64,000 bases of DNA from Rheinheimera nanhaiensis E407-8 (GCF_000296695.1 NZ_BAFK01000006.1:62001-126000), one strand, 5' to 3'; positions 9,602-19,899 are shown, counted from the first letter of the stretch. The notes: a model not told the origin generated them from the letters alone. Program-made: numbers and translations.

Positions 9602-9630
9602 ATATTAATGATAAATATTTTTCTTGACAA
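9602..9630 (-). promoter_or_regulatory. Putative sigma-70 promoter for the RHS cassette
   Basis: The minus strand reads TTGTCA, a 17-base spacer, then TAATAT, about 60 bases before the GTG of the nucleotidyltransferase gene. The A/T-rich setting lowers specificity, but the box match and spacing are good. It would make the cassette independent of flagellar promoters. Confidence 0.45.
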
Positions 9631-9641
9631 AAACATTACAA

Positions 9642-10769
9642 CTAATGCCGTAAATCTTCCGGTATCGGCAGCTCTTTGGCCAGGGTTTTCGGCCGGCTGC
9701 CTTTACCTTTTTTGTACATATTCAGCTGATACACATAAGCCAGCACCTGGGCTACGGCGGCAAACAGCTGTTCCGGGATCGGGTGGTCAAGCTCAGTGGT
9801 GTGGAAAATGGAACGCGCCAGCGCTGGCGATTCGATAACCGGCACCTTATGCTCTTTGGCAATTTTACGGATATGCAGCGCCACTTCATCAACGCCTTTG
9901 GCCACTACCACCGGCGCGCGGAATTTACCCTGATCGTACTTCAGCGCCACCGCGTAGTGCGTCGGGTTGGTCACTATCACATCGGCTTTGGGCACTTCCT
10001 GCATCATGCGTTTCATTGACATCTGCATTTGGGTGCGGCGAATGCGCGCTTTAATCTGCGGGTCGCCCTCAGCGTTTTTGTATTCGTCTTTAATTTCCTG
10101 CAGCGACATTTTCAGCTGCTTGATGTGGTGCCACTTCTGATAAGGCGCATCGACAATGGCAATCACCGACACACTGGCGCACAGGCCCAAAAACAGCCAG
10201 GCCAGAAAGTACATGGCCGACTCGATATTGTTCGGTTCACTCATCAGCGACAGCGCCATAATGTCAAAGAAAAACAGCTTTAACAGCAGATAAGCAATAC
10301 CCACTACTACGATGACTTTAAGGATACTTTTTAACAGCTCGACCAGTGCCTGCAAGCCAAACATGCGTTTAAAGCCGTTCAGCGGGTTCATTTTGCTGGC
10401 TTTAGGGCCGGCTGCCTGCCAGCTAAAATTAAAGCCCCCCAGCAGGCAGTTACCGACAAAGGCAGCAATCAGAATTATCAGAAAAATACCAGAGAGCGGC
10501 GCGACCAAGCGCTCACCGGCGGTGCCCCAGGCGGTAAACATCGAATTGGTTTCGAAAATATCTTTATGATCCAACCGCAACATACGCTGGCAAATATCCA
10601 GCATCGCCATTGCCAGCATTTTACCAAACACCAGGAGCGCCGCTGCGCTGCCAATCAGCACAAAGGCGGTGCCCATATCTTTTGAGCGGGCTATCTGGCC
10701 CTTTTCGGCTGCGTCTTGCAGCTTCTTGGGCGTGGGCTGTTCGGTCTTTTCGGCGCTTTCATCTGCCAT
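9642..10769 (-). CDS. flhB: FlhB, flagellar export substrate-specificity switch
   Basis: Export-gate membrane protein whose autocleavage switches secretion from rod/hook to filament substrates, prompted by FliK. The 375 residues show the charged N-terminus EKTEQPTPKKLQDA, four hydrophobic segments, and the cytoplasmic domain with the self-cleaving NPTH motif near residues 266-269 (VTNPTHYAVALKY). It follows fliR by 15 bases at the end of the fliLMNOPQR-flhB run. Its usual downstream neighbour flhA is displaced by the RHS cassette, but the flhB coding sequence looks intact with a complete C-terminus. Confidence 0.98.
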   Translation of the reverse strand: MADESAEKTEQPTPKKLQDAAEKGQIARSKDMGTAFVLIGSAAALLVFGKMLAMAMLDICQRMLRLDHKDIFETNSMFTAWGTAGERLVAPLSGIFLIILIAAFVGNCLLGGFNFSWQAAGPKASKMNPLNGFKRMFGLQALVELLKSILKVIVVVGIAYLLLKLFFFDIMALSLMSEPNNIESAMYFLAWLFLGLCASVSVIAIVDAPYQKWHHIKQLKMSLQEIKDEYKNAEGDPQIKARIRRTQMQMSMKRMMQEVPKADVIVTNPTHYAVALKYDQGKFRAPVVVAKGVDEVALHIRKIAKEHKVPVIESPALARSIFHTTELDHPIPEQLFAAVAQVLAYVYQLNMYKKGKGSRPKTLAKELPIPEDLRH

Positions 10770-10784
10770 TGCAGTGCCCTGTGC

Positions 10785-11558
10785 TTAACAACCAATCAGC
10801 CGGCAGCTGTAATCAATCGCGTGCTGCCACTGTTTGTCGTAGTGAAATAAAAAGGTATCCAGCGTTAGCCATAAAATGAGTAAGCCGGCGAGCATGGTAA
10901 TAGGAAAACCAATTGAGAAGATATTCAGCTGTGGCGCTGCGCGCGTCATAATGCCAAAGGATAAATTGACCACCAGCATAGAGACTATAGGCGCCAGCGC
11001 GATGGCCAGGGCAGTGGCAAACATCCAGCCGCCAAACTCTATTACTGTCCAGTAACTGGTTACTTCCCACCACTGGCCCTTAATCGGCAGGGTATCAAAA
11101 CTGAACACCAGCATCTGGATCATGATCAGATGACCGTCAAACACCCAAAACAGCAAGGTAGCCAAAATAAGATAAAACTGACCGATAGCGGCCACGTTAA
11201 CGCCGCTGGCCGGGTCAACCATAGACGCAAAGCCAAGGCCAGTCTGGGTGGCTAATAGCTGGCCGGCCAGCACAAAGGTGGTAATAAACATCAGCGAAAT
11301 AAAGCCCAGCGCAAAGCCTATCAGCAGCTGCAGCAGCACCTGAAGAAACATCTGACCGGACATTAAGTCCGGATTTGTTACCGGCGGCAAGGTGGGCATA
11401 ATGATAAGCGAAATAAACACCACCAGGCCGGTTTTAATGCGCATCGGAATATTGCGCACCCCTATACCGGCCATAATTAAAAACATCCCGGTAACGCGGC
11501 ACAGCGGCAGCAGATAATCAGCCAGCGCCTGCATCAGTACACTCAGTGGAAATTCCAC
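10785..11558 (-). CDS. fliR: FliR, flagellar export gate protein
   Basis: Inner-membrane export-gate subunit that forms the export channel with FliP and FliQ. The 257 residues are almost entirely hydrophobic segments, with the family pattern from the N-terminus (LPLCRVTGMFLIMAGIGVRN) through FASMVDPASGVNV to a C-terminal LIL-rich helix. It lies five bases after fliQ and 15 before flhB, so it is part of one operon. The length is normal for the family. Confidence 0.96.
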   Translation of the reverse strand: MEFPLSVLMQALADYLLPLCRVTGMFLIMAGIGVRNIPMRIKTGLVVFISLIIMPTLPPVTNPDLMSGQMFLQVLLQLLIGFALGFISLMFITTFVLAGQLLATQTGLGFASMVDPASGVNVAAIGQFYLILATLLFWVFDGHLIMIQMLVFSFDTLPIKGQWWEVTSYWTVIEFGGWMFATALAIALAPIVSMLVVNLSFGIMTRAAPQLNIFSIGFPITMLAGLLILWLTLDTFLFHYDKQWQHAIDYSCRLIGC

Positions 11559-11563
11559 CTGTA

Positions 11564-11833
11564 CTACCCCACCACCGTCGGAATGCTTAAAAACAGCTCA
11601 TTGGTGTATTCCATAATAACCCGGGTAAACCAATGGCCACCAAAAATAAGCGCCAGCAAGGTGACAATCAAACGCGGCAGAAAGCTCAAGGTTTGCTCGT
11701 TAATAGAAGTGGCCGCCTGAAACACCGCCACAATAAGGCCAACAAACAGCGACGGCAAAATAATGGCACTGACCAGTAAAATCACCAGAAACAGCGCATC
11801 ACGCAGTACATCAACAAAAATCTCCGGGCTCAT
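11564..11833 (-). CDS. fliQ: FliQ, flagellar export gate protein
   Basis: Small export-gate subunit of 89 residues with two transmembrane helices. The first has the pattern [20 protein letters not shown], followed by [20 protein letters not shown], the conserved family core. Its ATG overlaps the fliP stop by four bases (ATGA), implying translational coupling. Complete and ordinary. Confidence 0.96.
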   Translation of the reverse strand: MSPEIFVDVLRDALFLVILLVSAIILPSLFVGLIVAVFQAATSINEQTLSFLPRLIVTLLALIFGGHWFTRVIMEYTNELFLSIPTVVG

Positions 11834-12576
11834 GTGCCAACTCCATAACTGGTGGCCAGCGTGCCCATCACTAAAATCCAGCCGTCAACCAGTACAAACA
11901 TCATCAGCTTAAATGGCAGTGAGATAATCATTGGCGATAACATCATCATACCCATCGCCATCAGTACACTGGCCACCACTAAATCGATAATCAAAAACGG
12001 AATAAACAGCATAAAGCCAATCTGAAAAGCGGTTTTCAGCTCGCTGGTAATAAAAGCCGGTATTACCACTGTGATCGGATAATCCTGTGGCTGCGCTGCC
12101 ACCTCTAAGCCGGCAATTTGGGCAAAGGTGTCTAAATCTTTGGTGCGGGTTTGGTGCAGCATAAAGGCTTTAATCGGCACTATGGCGGCATCTAACGCCT
12201 GCACCGGCGAAATTTCTTCCGCCAGATAGGGCTGAATGGCAGTGTCATTAATGTTTTTAAACACCGGTGCCATTATAAAAAAGGTTAAAAACAAGGTAAT
12301 GCCAATCAGTACCTGATTCGACGGCGATTGCTGCAACCCTATGGCCTGGCGCAGGATTGCCAGCACCACAATAATGCGGGTAAAGCTGGTCATCATAATG
12401 ACCATGGCGGGAATAAAACTTAGCGCCGTCATCAGCGCCAGCACTTGCAGCGTCACACTGTATTGCTGGCTGCCATCGGCAGCCGTGGTTACTGTCACAG
12501 CAGATAAAGCGCCGTTATCGGCAAATACAGCGGGGCTTAGCAGTATGGCCAGCACCAGACACAACAGTCGCAGCAT
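11830..12576 (-). CDS. fliP: FliP, flagellar export gate protein
   Basis: Core subunit of the export gate, present as five copies in the channel. The 248-residue protein starts with a cleavable signal peptide ([19 protein letters not shown]), as usual for FliP. The conserved stretch [20 protein letters not shown] follows, then [11 protein letters not shown], and the C-terminal membrane pair with [20 protein letters not shown]. It lies between fliO and fliQ with minimal spacing. Confidence 0.97.
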   Translation of the reverse strand: MLRLLCLVLAILLSPAVFADNGALSAVTVTTAADGSQQYSVTLQVLALMTALSFIPAMVIMMTSFTRIIVVLAILRQAIGLQQSPSNQVLIGITLFLTFFIMAPVFKNINDTAIQPYLAEEISPVQALDAAIVPIKAFMLHQTRTKDLDTFAQIAGLEVAAQPQDYPITVVIPAFITSELKTAFQIGFMLFIPFLIIDLVVASVLMAMGMMMLSPMIISLPFKLMMFVLVDGWILVMGTLATSYGVGT

Positions 12577-12584
12577 AGTTCACG

Positions 12585-13175
12585 CTATTTTTTCAGGAAC
12601 GATTGCAACTGTGTATGAAAGTCTGATGCCAACTTTTCTTCAGGTAGGGAGTTTTCCAGTTCAAACAGCAAATTAATACTGTGGGCGGTTACGCCCAACA
12701 CCCGCTGTTTTCCTTGCATTTCAATAACTAACAAGCGCTCTTTGGGCCCAAGCGGCATGCTGGAAATTATTTTTATATGCTTACTGCCTGGCAGCCGTAG
12801 TGTCAATTTTTTGAATGTCCAGCCAAGGGCAATCACTATCGCCACCACCAGCAGCAACGACAGCGCCATTTTCCCCAGGCCGATACCGGCCGTGGGCCGC
12901 TCAGTGCTTTGCAGTGCGCCGGGCTTTGCCATCTCGCTGGCAGCCGTTTTTACGGCAGGCTGTTGCTCAGTCTCTGGCGTCTTCGCAACTGCGGGGTTTG
13001 CTTCTGCATCTGACTGCTGAGCTTCTGGCTGCAGAGCTGCGGCCGGCGGCGGTGTCTGGCTATGGGCCGGTGGCTGTGCCTGCTCTGCGGCTTCAGGCAC
13101 AGCGGTATCCTGCTGTGCCCAGCCATACAGCGGGGCACAAAGCAGCAATAGCACACTTAAGCTTAGTAAACGCAT
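12585..13175 (-). CDS. fliO: FliO, flagellar export gate assembly protein
   Basis: Poorly conserved membrane protein that helps FliP assemble. The 196 residues show an N-terminal signal-like segment, a long Pro/Ala/Gln-rich periplasmic stretch, one transmembrane helix (MALSLLLVVAIVIALGWTF) and a C-terminal cytoplasmic domain with the FliO pattern PLGPKERLLVIEMQGKQRVL and a GVT motif. Identification rests on that pattern plus position between fliN and fliP. It shares one base with the fliN stop. Confidence 0.92.
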   Translation of the reverse strand: MRLLSLSVLLLLCAPLYGWAQQDTAVPEAAEQAQPPAHSQTPPPAAALQPEAQQSDAEANPAVAKTPETEQQPAVKTAASEMAKPGALQSTERPTAGIGLGKMALSLLLVVAIVIALGWTFKKLTLRLPGSKHIKIISSMPLGPKERLLVIEMQGKQRVLGVTAHSINLLFELENSLPEEKLASDFHTQLQSFLKK

Positions 13176-13567
13176 TAACGTAGCTTCTTAATCCGTTCAA
13201 TCTGGCTTATCACGTCGGTTAAGCGGATACCAAATTTGTCGTTTACTACCACCACTTCACCATGTGCAATCAAAGTGCCGTTTACCAGTACGTCAAGCGG
13301 CTCACCGGCCACCCGCTCTAACTCGACCACCGAGCCCTGGTTTAACTGCAGCAGGTTGCGGATACTGATCTTGGCCCGGCCTACCTCCATCGAAATGGTC
13401 ACCGGTATATCTAAAATAGTGTCGAGCTTGCGCTTTTCATCGACCGTGATATCGGCTTTTTCATCACGCAGCTCTTCCAGTTCAACCGGCTCGGCACCGT
13501 CACCTGCGCCTTCAGCCTCTGCCATGGCGGCAGCCCATTCGTCCATGGTGTCTTTATCATCAGCCAT
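13175..13567 (-). CDS. fliN: FliN, flagellar switch C-ring protein
   Basis: C-ring component that binds FliH and takes part in rotation switching. The 130 residues consist of an acidic N-terminal tail followed by the SpoA domain (ILDIPVTISMEVGRAKISIR, then LNQGSVVELERVAGEPLDVL and VNDKFGIRLTDVISQIERIK). It lies between fliM (five-base gap) and fliO. Complete, with normal length. Confidence 0.97.
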   Translation of the reverse strand: MADDKDTMDEWAAAMAEAEGAGDGAEPVELEELRDEKADITVDEKRKLDTILDIPVTISMEVGRAKISIRNLLQLNQGSVVELERVAGEPLDVLVNGTLIAHGEVVVVNDKFGIRLTDVISQIERIKKLR

Positions 13568-13572
13568 TATGC

Positions 13573-14661
13573 TTACCTTCTTTCGCGATCTGACAGGTTC
13601 AGATCGGCTTCTAACTCGGAAATATCGGCATCGCTGTCAAGCCGACGCCCACCCTTGGTAAAGACATGCATTTCAGATTTAACCAACTCTGGCCGCTTAA
13701 TTTTCTCGGTAATTTTCAGCGCCACATTCTCGCGAGAGCGGCCAAGTTTAGCGCGGTAAGTCGGTAAATCTTCAATCAGCACCGTAATATGCTCTGGTAT
13801 TTCGACCGGGATGATATCGCCGGCTTTCAGCTCCATAATCTCGCGCAACGTCAAATCGACATCGAGCATCTTGGTGCTTAAATCTACCTTCACATCCATA
13901 ATTTCATCACGCAGCGCCTTACTCCAGCGCAAATCGGTATCTTCTTTGTCACTTTGTACGCCGGCATCCAACAGCTCACGAATAGGCTCCAACATCGAAT
14001 AAGGCAGTGCCACGTGAAAATCGCCACCACCGCCGTCCAGCTCAATATGAAACGAGCTGATTACCACCACTTCGGTTGGGCTGACGATATTGGCCATCGC
14101 CGGGTTCACTTCTGAGTCGAGGTATTCAAACGACACATCCATTACCGGTGCCCAGGCTTCTTTGTAATCTTCAAAAATCAGCTTCAGCAGCATCTGAATA
14201 ATACGCCGCTCGGTGGGGGTAAATTCCCGGCCTTCGATTTTGGCGTGGTAACGGCCGTCACCACCAAAAAAGTTATCTACCAGAATAAACACCAGCCGGG
14301 CTTCCATGGTAATCAGGCCGGTGCCTTTTAACGGCCTGAAGCGCACCATATTTAAACTGGTGGGCACAAACAAGGTGTGCACATACTCACCAAACTTAAT
14401 CATCTGCACGCCGTTAATCGACACTTCAGCCGTGCGGCGCATCATATTGAATAAACTGATACGCATATGACGGGCAAAGCGCTCGTTCACCATCTCCAGC
14501 GTAGGCATACGGCCACGGACAATACGATCCTGCGACGAGAAATCGTATTCCATAGCAGAGCGGCCCCGGCCATCGCCGGATTCGTCTATTTCTTCTTCTT
14601 CAACGTCATCAACGCCATGTAACAGCGCATCAATTTCGTCTTGTGACAATAAGTCGGTCAC
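13573..14661 (-). CDS. fliM: FliM, flagellar motor switch protein
   Basis: C-ring protein that receives CheY-phosphate and reverses the motor. The 362 residues begin with the CheY-binding motif LLSQDEIDALLHGVDD. The middle domain contains the GGDGR region and the conserved TPTERRIIQMLLKLIF helix. A C-terminal SpoA domain homologous to FliN follows. It begins 12 bases after fliL. The intact CheY-binding motif implies that the flagellum is under chemotactic control. Confidence 0.98.
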   Translation of the reverse strand: MTDLLSQDEIDALLHGVDDVEEEEIDESGDGRGRSAMEYDFSSQDRIVRGRMPTLEMVNERFARHMRISLFNMMRRTAEVSINGVQMIKFGEYVHTLFVPTSLNMVRFRPLKGTGLITMEARLVFILVDNFFGGDGRYHAKIEGREFTPTERRIIQMLLKLIFEDYKEAWAPVMDVSFEYLDSEVNPAMANIVSPTEVVVISSFHIELDGGGGDFHVALPYSMLEPIRELLDAGVQSDKEDTDLRWSKALRDEIMDVKVDLSTKMLDVDLTLREIMELKAGDIIPVEIPEHITVLIEDLPTYRAKLGRSRENVALKITEKIKRPELVKSEMHVFTKGGRRLDSDADISELEADLNLSDRERR

Positions 14662-14673
14662 GGCTGCTCACTC

Positions 14674-15195
14674 TTATTGCATGACAAAACCGGTGAACAG
14701 GACTTCGTCTACCACTACCGAGCCCACCACTTCAATCATTGCCTGTTGTAAATCGCTTAGCGCTTTGTTTTTCAGCGCATCGCGCCCTGCTACCGTTACC
14801 AGCTCGTCAGCATTGGCCGAGCTGAAGGTTTCTAACAAACTGCCCTCAATGAGGGGAATGTGCCGCATGGCCAGGGTTTCATTGTTACTGCCCCGCACCA
14901 ACAGTTGCACTTTAATTTGCACCATACGATCGCGTGAGGCGCCGGGTACATTAAACACAAAAGGCCGTGGCAGAGCGACATACAGCGCCGTGCCTTTTTG
15001 CTCGGTACCGCTGCCTGCGCCACCCTGAGCACCGGCAGGATCAGCAGCACTTCTCGCCGTCGAACTGTCACCACCACTGAACATCAAAAAGCCCACCAGT
15101 GCCAGCAGCACCACGGCCGCAGCGGCGCCAGCAATAATAAACAGCTTCTTTTTGCCACCGCCTTCTGCAATTACCAAATCTTTCTCTGCTGCCAT
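14674..15195 (-). CDS. fliL: FliL, flagellar basal-body stator-associated protein
   Basis: Single-pass membrane protein that surrounds stators and supports torque. The 173 residues have a short cytoplasmic N-terminus, one helix (LFIIAGAAAAVVLLALVGFL), a Gly/Ser-rich linker and a periplasmic stomatin-like domain (YVALPRPFVFNVPG through VVGSVVVDEVLFTGFVMQ). The 136-base stretch between it and fliK has no open gene and no clear promoter consensus that I could read. Confidence 0.95.
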   Translation of the reverse strand: MAAEKDLVIAEGGGKKKLFIIAGAAAAVVLLALVGFLMFSGGDSSTARSAADPAGAQGGAGSGTEQKGTALYVALPRPFVFNVPGASRDRMVQIKVQLLVRGSNNETLAMRHIPLIEGSLLETFSSANADELVTVAGRDALKNKALSDLQQAMIEVVGSVVVDEVLFTGFVMQ

Positions 15196-15331
15196 CTGCG
15201 TTTTATCTCTTGGTTAAGCTGGCAGTATTATGCTCATCTGCCGGCGTTAATGTAAATCATTGGCCGCTAAATTCGCCCGTTTGGCTGCCAAAGCGCAATG
15301 CCGCCAGTGCTGTTATGCGGTGCCGTTGTGT

Positions 15332-17089
15332 CTAGGCGTAATAATCGACCAAACGCTCACTCACACTGGCACTAACCTGCACCTGCGTAGCAGGCAGTTC
15401 ATCACCGGCTTCGCCACTGCCCTGGCCGGCATTATTACCGTTGCTACTATGCTGCGCACTGTGGCGCTGCTGCTGCGATTGCTGCTGCACCTGGCCGTCA
15501 CTTAGTAAAATACCCTGCTGCTGTAACAGCTCACGCAGACGCGGTAGCTGCTGCTCTAACAGCTCTTTGGCCTGCGGTTGTTGCACGACAAACTGCACTG
15601 AGGCCTGATCCTGCTGCATATCTATTTTAATTTGCATCTGGCCCAGGCCGGCCGGGTCCAGCCGGATTTCAGCCACCTGAATATTCTGCCGCACCATCAG
15701 GTTTACCCGCTCGCGCAGCTGCCCTGCCGCGTCCTGTTGCAGCAGATTCAGGCTTTGCTTTAACTGCTCAGCAACCGATGCGGCCGGCTTTGCCACTGGC
15801 CGTGGCGCACCACTCTGGCGCTGCTCAGCCTGTGCAATAGCCGCGCTAAAGGCGTTTTCGCTGCGCACCAAAGCAGCTGGCTCAGCAGCTTTGCTGTTGG
15901 CTGCGCCGTGTTGTTGCAACATATCCTGCAAAGCTGCTGCGCTCTGTTGCCGCTGCTGCTGTGATGATTGCGGGTTATCTTCTGTGCCCGTTTTTGTTGT
16001 GCTGCTGGCAACTTTGTCACCGGCCTGTCCAGCTGCATGTCCAGCGGCCTGATTGGCCAGAACCGTCGCTTTGCTGCTTTGGCTATCAGTAGTAACGGCC
16101 ACCTCAGATGGTGCAGCAGCACGCAGTTGCGGGTTGGTAACATCCGCTGCCTGCAGGCTTTGCTGCGCACTATTACCTGGCGGCTCGCTACTCACTGCTT
16201 TGGCTGTCTGCTGTGCTGTTTTGCCGTGTAAGGGGATGGCTGGCGTATTCGGCTTGCCATCGCCATCCTGCCCGGCGCCAGGCAGTGAGGCCTGCTCTGC
16301 TGTCGTCTGTTTATTGACGGCCTGCTCCGCCGCGTCTGTTAGCGCCTGCTCTGTTTGTGTCATTGCTGTGCTATCGCCAACTGACGCAGCTGCCTGAGTT
16401 GCTCCTTTGGCTTGTGTAAGCTTGCTCTGCTGGCCGGATAGCTGCTGGTCAGCCTCTGCTGCCTGCTTTTTGGCACTGGCCGCTGCGGATAATTCGGCAT
16501 CGGCATCCGCTTCTGCCTTGCCTTGCGCCGCCGACAACAGCATACCAGCCTCTGGTTTACCGTTTGACAGCGTCAGATCCGGCATAGCAGGTTTTGTTTT
16601 AGCCTCAGCAGCATTTTGGGCTTCTGCGGCTTCGGCAGCTACTGCAGCTTTAGCAACAGATTTAGCCAGTTCCGCAGTACTGCTGGTTAATTCGCCATCG
16701 CTGTTCGCCGCAGCTTGTTTGCCATCCGCTTTGCCATCCACTTTGTCATCTGCGTTAACCGCCGTAAAACCAAGTTGTGCCAGGATACTGGCGGTAAGGG
16801 CACTGTCTGCCCCGACAGCGTCGTCAGTAGCCATAACCTCGGTGGCACTGGCATCGGTGGCTGCAGCAACGGCCTGACTGACGGCAGATAACAAGCTGAT
16901 ATCGGCAGGCAATTGCCGCCCTTTGCTATCCTGGCCGGTTTTTGCCGGTGCCACCAGCTGCCCCAACATATCGCCAAATGCCAGGCCGCCTTCGGCCGAC
17001 GGGCCAGCTGCCTCTGACGCTGCGGCATCAGATAACAGCGCAGTGTCTGCGCCTGTCATAAGGATCGAAAGCTGTAAGCCTTGTGTCAT
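15332..17089 (-). CDS. fliK: FliK, flagellar hook-length control protein
   Basis: Secreted molecular ruler that triggers the FlhB specificity switch. I start at the ATG at 17087-17089 because it has the ribosome site AGGAGA seven bases upstream; the open frame runs 10 codons further without a good site. The 585 residues are mostly low-complexity Ala/Gln/Asp/Lys, typical of FliK rulers. The C-terminal Flg_hook domain is at about residues 455-560 (IQVAEIRLDPAGLGQMQIKI, LRELLQQQGI). It is longer than enterobacterial FliK (about 400 residues), as in other marine polar flagellates. Confidence 0.93.
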   Translation of the reverse strand: MTQGLQLSILMTGADTALLSDAAASEAAGPSAEGGLAFGDMLGQLVAPAKTGQDSKGRQLPADISLLSAVSQAVAAATDASATEVMATDDAVGADSALTASILAQLGFTAVNADDKVDGKADGKQAAANSDGELTSSTAELAKSVAKAAVAAEAAEAQNAAEAKTKPAMPDLTLSNGKPEAGMLLSAAQGKAEADADAELSAAASAKKQAAEADQQLSGQQSKLTQAKGATQAAASVGDSTAMTQTEQALTDAAEQAVNKQTTAEQASLPGAGQDGDGKPNTPAIPLHGKTAQQTAKAVSSEPPGNSAQQSLQAADVTNPQLRAAAPSEVAVTTDSQSSKATVLANQAAGHAAGQAGDKVASSTTKTGTEDNPQSSQQQRQQSAAALQDMLQQHGAANSKAAEPAALVRSENAFSAAIAQAEQRQSGAPRPVAKPAASVAEQLKQSLNLLQQDAAGQLRERVNLMVRQNIQVAEIRLDPAGLGQMQIKIDMQQDQASVQFVVQQPQAKELLEQQLPRLRELLQQQGILLSDGQVQQQSQQQRHSAQHSSNGNNAGQGSGEAGDELPATQVQVSASVSERLVDYYA

Positions 17090-17202
17090 GCTGTTCTCCT
17101 GTACCGCGCGGCCATCCAAACGCGATGCTTAGCTATGGCTGTTATTCTTGTTATTCAAATTTCAGGCCAGTTTGTTAAAGCCCAATATTTACCGCTCAGC
17201 CG

Positions 17203-17655
17203 TCACAACTCAGCCAAAGCCCGCTGCCGCATAAGCTGTTGGCTGGCGTATTCATCGGCATTTTTCTGCTCTTGTTTCAGTTGTTTTTGCAGCTCTGCCA
17301 TATCGTTACGCTGCACCAGCAGTTCCAGGGCTTTACGTTTTTTCTGCATCGTCAGCCAGCTTTGCTTGCGCTGCTCGGCGGCGGCCTTGGCTTGCTGTAC
17401 AGCCTTGGCCTGCAGCGATATCGCCTGATCCAGCTTGGCAATAAAGTTAACGAACTGATTATACTGACGGCTTTGTAAACCGGCGCTGCCTTGCTGCTGG
17501 CTTTGCTGAATATAGTCGGTACGGTAGTTGGCCAGGCCCTGATATTTTTGCTCGGCCTGGGCATAAAACTGCTGGGCTTTGATAAACAGTGCCTGCAGCT
17601 TTTCTTCCCGCTCCTGCTGAATTTTAATCAGCATGCTAAAACGCTGTGACATCAT
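17203..17655 (-). CDS. fliJ: FliJ, flagellar export chaperone-escort coiled coil
   Basis: Coiled-coil stalk of the FliI ATPase ring, similar to the gamma subunit of F1-ATPase. The 150 residues are almost wholly helical, rich in Gln, Lys and Ala, with heptad-like spacing. The ATG overlaps the fliI stop by four bases. The call rests on composition, length and place after fliI, since FliJ sequences are weakly conserved. Confidence 0.9.
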   Translation of the reverse strand: MMSQRFSMLIKIQQEREEKLQALFIKAQQFYAQAEQKYQGLANYRTDYIQQSQQQGSAGLQSRQYNQFVNFIAKLDQAISLQAKAVQQAKAAAEQRKQSWLTMQKKRKALELLVQRNDMAELQKQLKQEQKNADEYASQQLMRQRALAEL

Positions 17656-18998
17656 GCGCCGTTACTCCTGGCTGGTGGCACCAAGTTACTCAGGGCCTGC
17701 AGGCTGTCATCGTAGGTGATGACATCGTGCATGCCCTGCTGCAAAAAGCGGTTGATATTAGGCATCATACCGATGGCTTTATCCAATTGCGGGTCGCTGC
17801 CGCGCACGTAGGCACCGATGGCGATTAAGTCTTTGCTTTGCTGGTAGCTGGCATACAGCTGTTTGACACTGCGGGCCATTTGCTGATGCTCGATGCTGGT
17901 AACCGCCGGCATAACCCGGCTAATGGATTTTTCCACATCGACCGCCGGAAAATGGCCGGCGTCGGACAGCGCCCGCGACAAGACGATGTGGCCATCGAGA
18001 ATGGCGCGAGAGGCATCAGCAATAGGGTCTTGCAAGTCGTCACCTTCAGACAACACGGTATAAAACGCGGTAATAGAGCCCTGATTGCCGCTGCCATTGC
18101 CGGCACGTTCGACCAGTGCCGGTAATTTGGCGAATACCGAGGGCGGATAGCCTTTGGTCGCCGGCGGTTCCCCCACTGCCAGCGCAATTTCGCGCTGCGC
18201 CTGGGCATAACGGGTTATAGAATCAATCAGCAGCAGCACATCCAGGCCCTGGTCGCGAAAATACTCGGCGACCTGTACTGCGGTTTCACAGCCTTTTAAC
18301 CGCATCAGCGGTGACACATCGGCCGGCGCTGCGATTACCACCGAGCGCGCTTTACCCTCTTCCCCTAAAATTTCATCAATAAACTCTTTTACCTCGCGGC
18401 CACGCTCGCCCACCAGCCCCACCACCACGACATCAGCAGCGGTGCCGCGGGTCATCATGCCCAGCAACACACTTTTACCCACGCCCGAGCCGGCAAACAA
18501 CCCCATACGCTGGCCTTTACCGACCGTAAGAATACTATTAATGGCGCGCACGCCAACATCGAGCGGCTGCTTAATGGGCCGACGGTGCAAAGGGTTAATT
18601 GGCCGCGCTTTAGTGCCGCCAAATTGGCTGGCGGCAATAGGGCCTTTACCGTCCAGTGGTGTGCCCACGCCATCAATAACCCGGCCCAGCAAATTCATGC
18701 TAAGCGGCACACCTTTGTAGTTCAGCAGCGGTGTGACTTTGGCACCGGGCACTACGCCGGACACATCGTCTTTGGGCATTAAAAAAATACGCTCATTAGC
18801 AAAGCCAACCACTTCGGCCATAATATTGCCACGTGCCGTTTCCACGCTGCAGGGTTGGCCAATCGCTGCGCTGCAGCCGGTCGCTTCCAGTGTTAGCCCC
18901 ACCACACGCACCAAATGGCCCGCCACCGCCGGGCGAGAGCTGTGAATAAAGCCCTGTTGCTGATGTAAAAACTGTACTAGCGGTTTACTGGCCGTCAT
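17652..18998 (-). CDS. fliI: FliI, flagellum-specific export ATPase
   Basis: Hexameric ATPase of the export apparatus, related to F1 beta. The 448 residues show the Walker [16 protein letters not shown] near residues 162-176, the catalytic region [18 protein letters not shown], the Walker [21 protein letters not shown], and the signature [17 protein letters not shown]. Its start overlaps the end of fliH by 14 bases. Complete and ordinary. Confidence 0.98.
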   Translation of the reverse strand: MTASKPLVQFLHQQQGFIHSSRPAVAGHLVRVVGLTLEATGCSAAIGQPCSVETARGNIMAEVVGFANERIFLMPKDDVSGVVPGAKVTPLLNYKGVPLSMNLLGRVIDGVGTPLDGKGPIAASQFGGTKARPINPLHRRPIKQPLDVGVRAINSILTVGKGQRMGLFAGSGVGKSVLLGMMTRGTAADVVVVGLVGERGREVKEFIDEILGEEGKARSVVIAAPADVSPLMRLKGCETAVQVAEYFRDQGLDVLLLIDSITRYAQAQREIALAVGEPPATKGYPPSVFAKLPALVERAGNGSGNQGSITAFYTVLSEGDDLQDPIADASRAILDGHIVLSRALSDAGHFPAVDVEKSISRVMPAVTSIEHQQMARSVKQLYASYQQSKDLIAIGAYVRGSDPQLDKAIGMMPNINRFLQQGMHDVITYDDSLQALSNLVPPARSNGA

Positions 18999-19899
18999 GC
19001 CCGGGCTCCGCAGCGGTATTATCAGCGCTGCTGTTTGTATCTGCTGTGCTGTCTGCTATGTGAGCAGCTGTGTTGTCCGCATCGGTGGCGCTGCTGCTAT
19101 CAGCTAACTGCTGTAGCTGTAAAAAGTGCTCCAGGCTGCCCTGTAAGCGCTGCGCCAGCGAGCGATCAACACTGGATTTGGCGGTTTCGACCAGACAGCC
19201 GCCTCGTGCCACGGCTGGCTCGGCCTGCAATTGCCATTGCCGCTGCGCCAATTGCTCGGCACTGTAGTGTTGCTCGATAATGGCCATATCGGCCGGGTGT
19301 AATTTAATCATCAAGGCGCCGGCATTAAGCGGCAATGCCGATACGGCTTCGTTCAGCGCCTTTAAAATAACATTGGCATTGGTACTAACCTCAACACCAA
19401 TTACGGCTTGCGCCATCGCCAGGCTTAGTTGCAAGAGTTGTTGTTTTACCTGCTCATCCACCGCGGCCAGCGGTTGCTGCAGTTGGTTAAGCAAAGCGCT
19501 TAGCTCACTTAACCGCTGCTGTAGTTCTTCTTCTCCGGCGGCTAAGCCCTGCTTTTTGCCCTCTGCCAGCCCTTGCGCCAGGCCATCACTCTGGCCTTGT
19601 TCGCGCCCCTCGGCATAACCTTTACTAAAACCGTCGTCTTTACCTTCAGCAAAGCCCTCGTCATAAGCAGCCTGACGAATTTGCTCGATATCCTCTGCCG
19701 TCAGCGGTTTTACCAGTAGATCTTCATCTGCCACTGCTGGCGCTGCTTTGGCTACCGGCTGGGTTTTATTCAGCGCATTGGTGCGGCTATGTACCCGCTG
19801 CTCGGCGGTTAAATCCGGCACCTGCCATTGCTGTAACAGCTCATCGGTTTCGGCATCCGGCGAGAACGGCCTTTTGTACTTAAACGCATCGGTATTCAT
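18985..19899 (-). CDS. fliH: FliH, regulator of the export ATPase
   Basis: Peripheral stalk protein that tethers FliI to the C-ring. The 304 residues contain the diagnostic run of GxxxG repeats at about residues 80-125 ([20 protein letters not shown]), a coiled coil, and the C-terminal FliH/V-ATPase E-like domain ending in [12 protein letters not shown] low-complexity Ser/Ala/Asp/Thr tail of about 40 residues follows and looks unstructured. It lies between fliG and fliI. Confidence 0.95.
   Translation of the reverse strand: MNTDAFKYKRPFSPDAETDELLQQWQVPDLTAEQRVHSRTNALNKTQPVAKAAPAVADEDLLVKPLTAEDIEQIRQAAYDEGFAEGKDDGFSKGYAEGREQGQSDGLAQGLAEGKKQGLAAGEEELQQRLSELSALLNQLQQPLAAVDEQVKQQLLQLSLAMAQAVIGVEVSTNANVILKALNEAVSALPLNAGALMIKLHPADMAIIEQHYSAEQLAQRQWQLQAEPAVARGGCLVETAKSSVDRSLAQRLQGSLEHFLQLQQLADSSSATDADNTAAHIADSTADTNSSADNTAAEPGHDGQ

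Noticed and set aside
16407-16877. 156-residue Ala/Ser-rich open frame antisense to fliK
   Set aside because: The composition is the mirror of the Ala/Gln-rich FliK ruler, a common codon-bias artefact.
17090-17202. Possible sigma-54 site upstream of fliK (TGGCCT-N5-TTGAA on the minus strand)
   Set aside because: The invariant GC of the -12 box reads GA, so it should not function.
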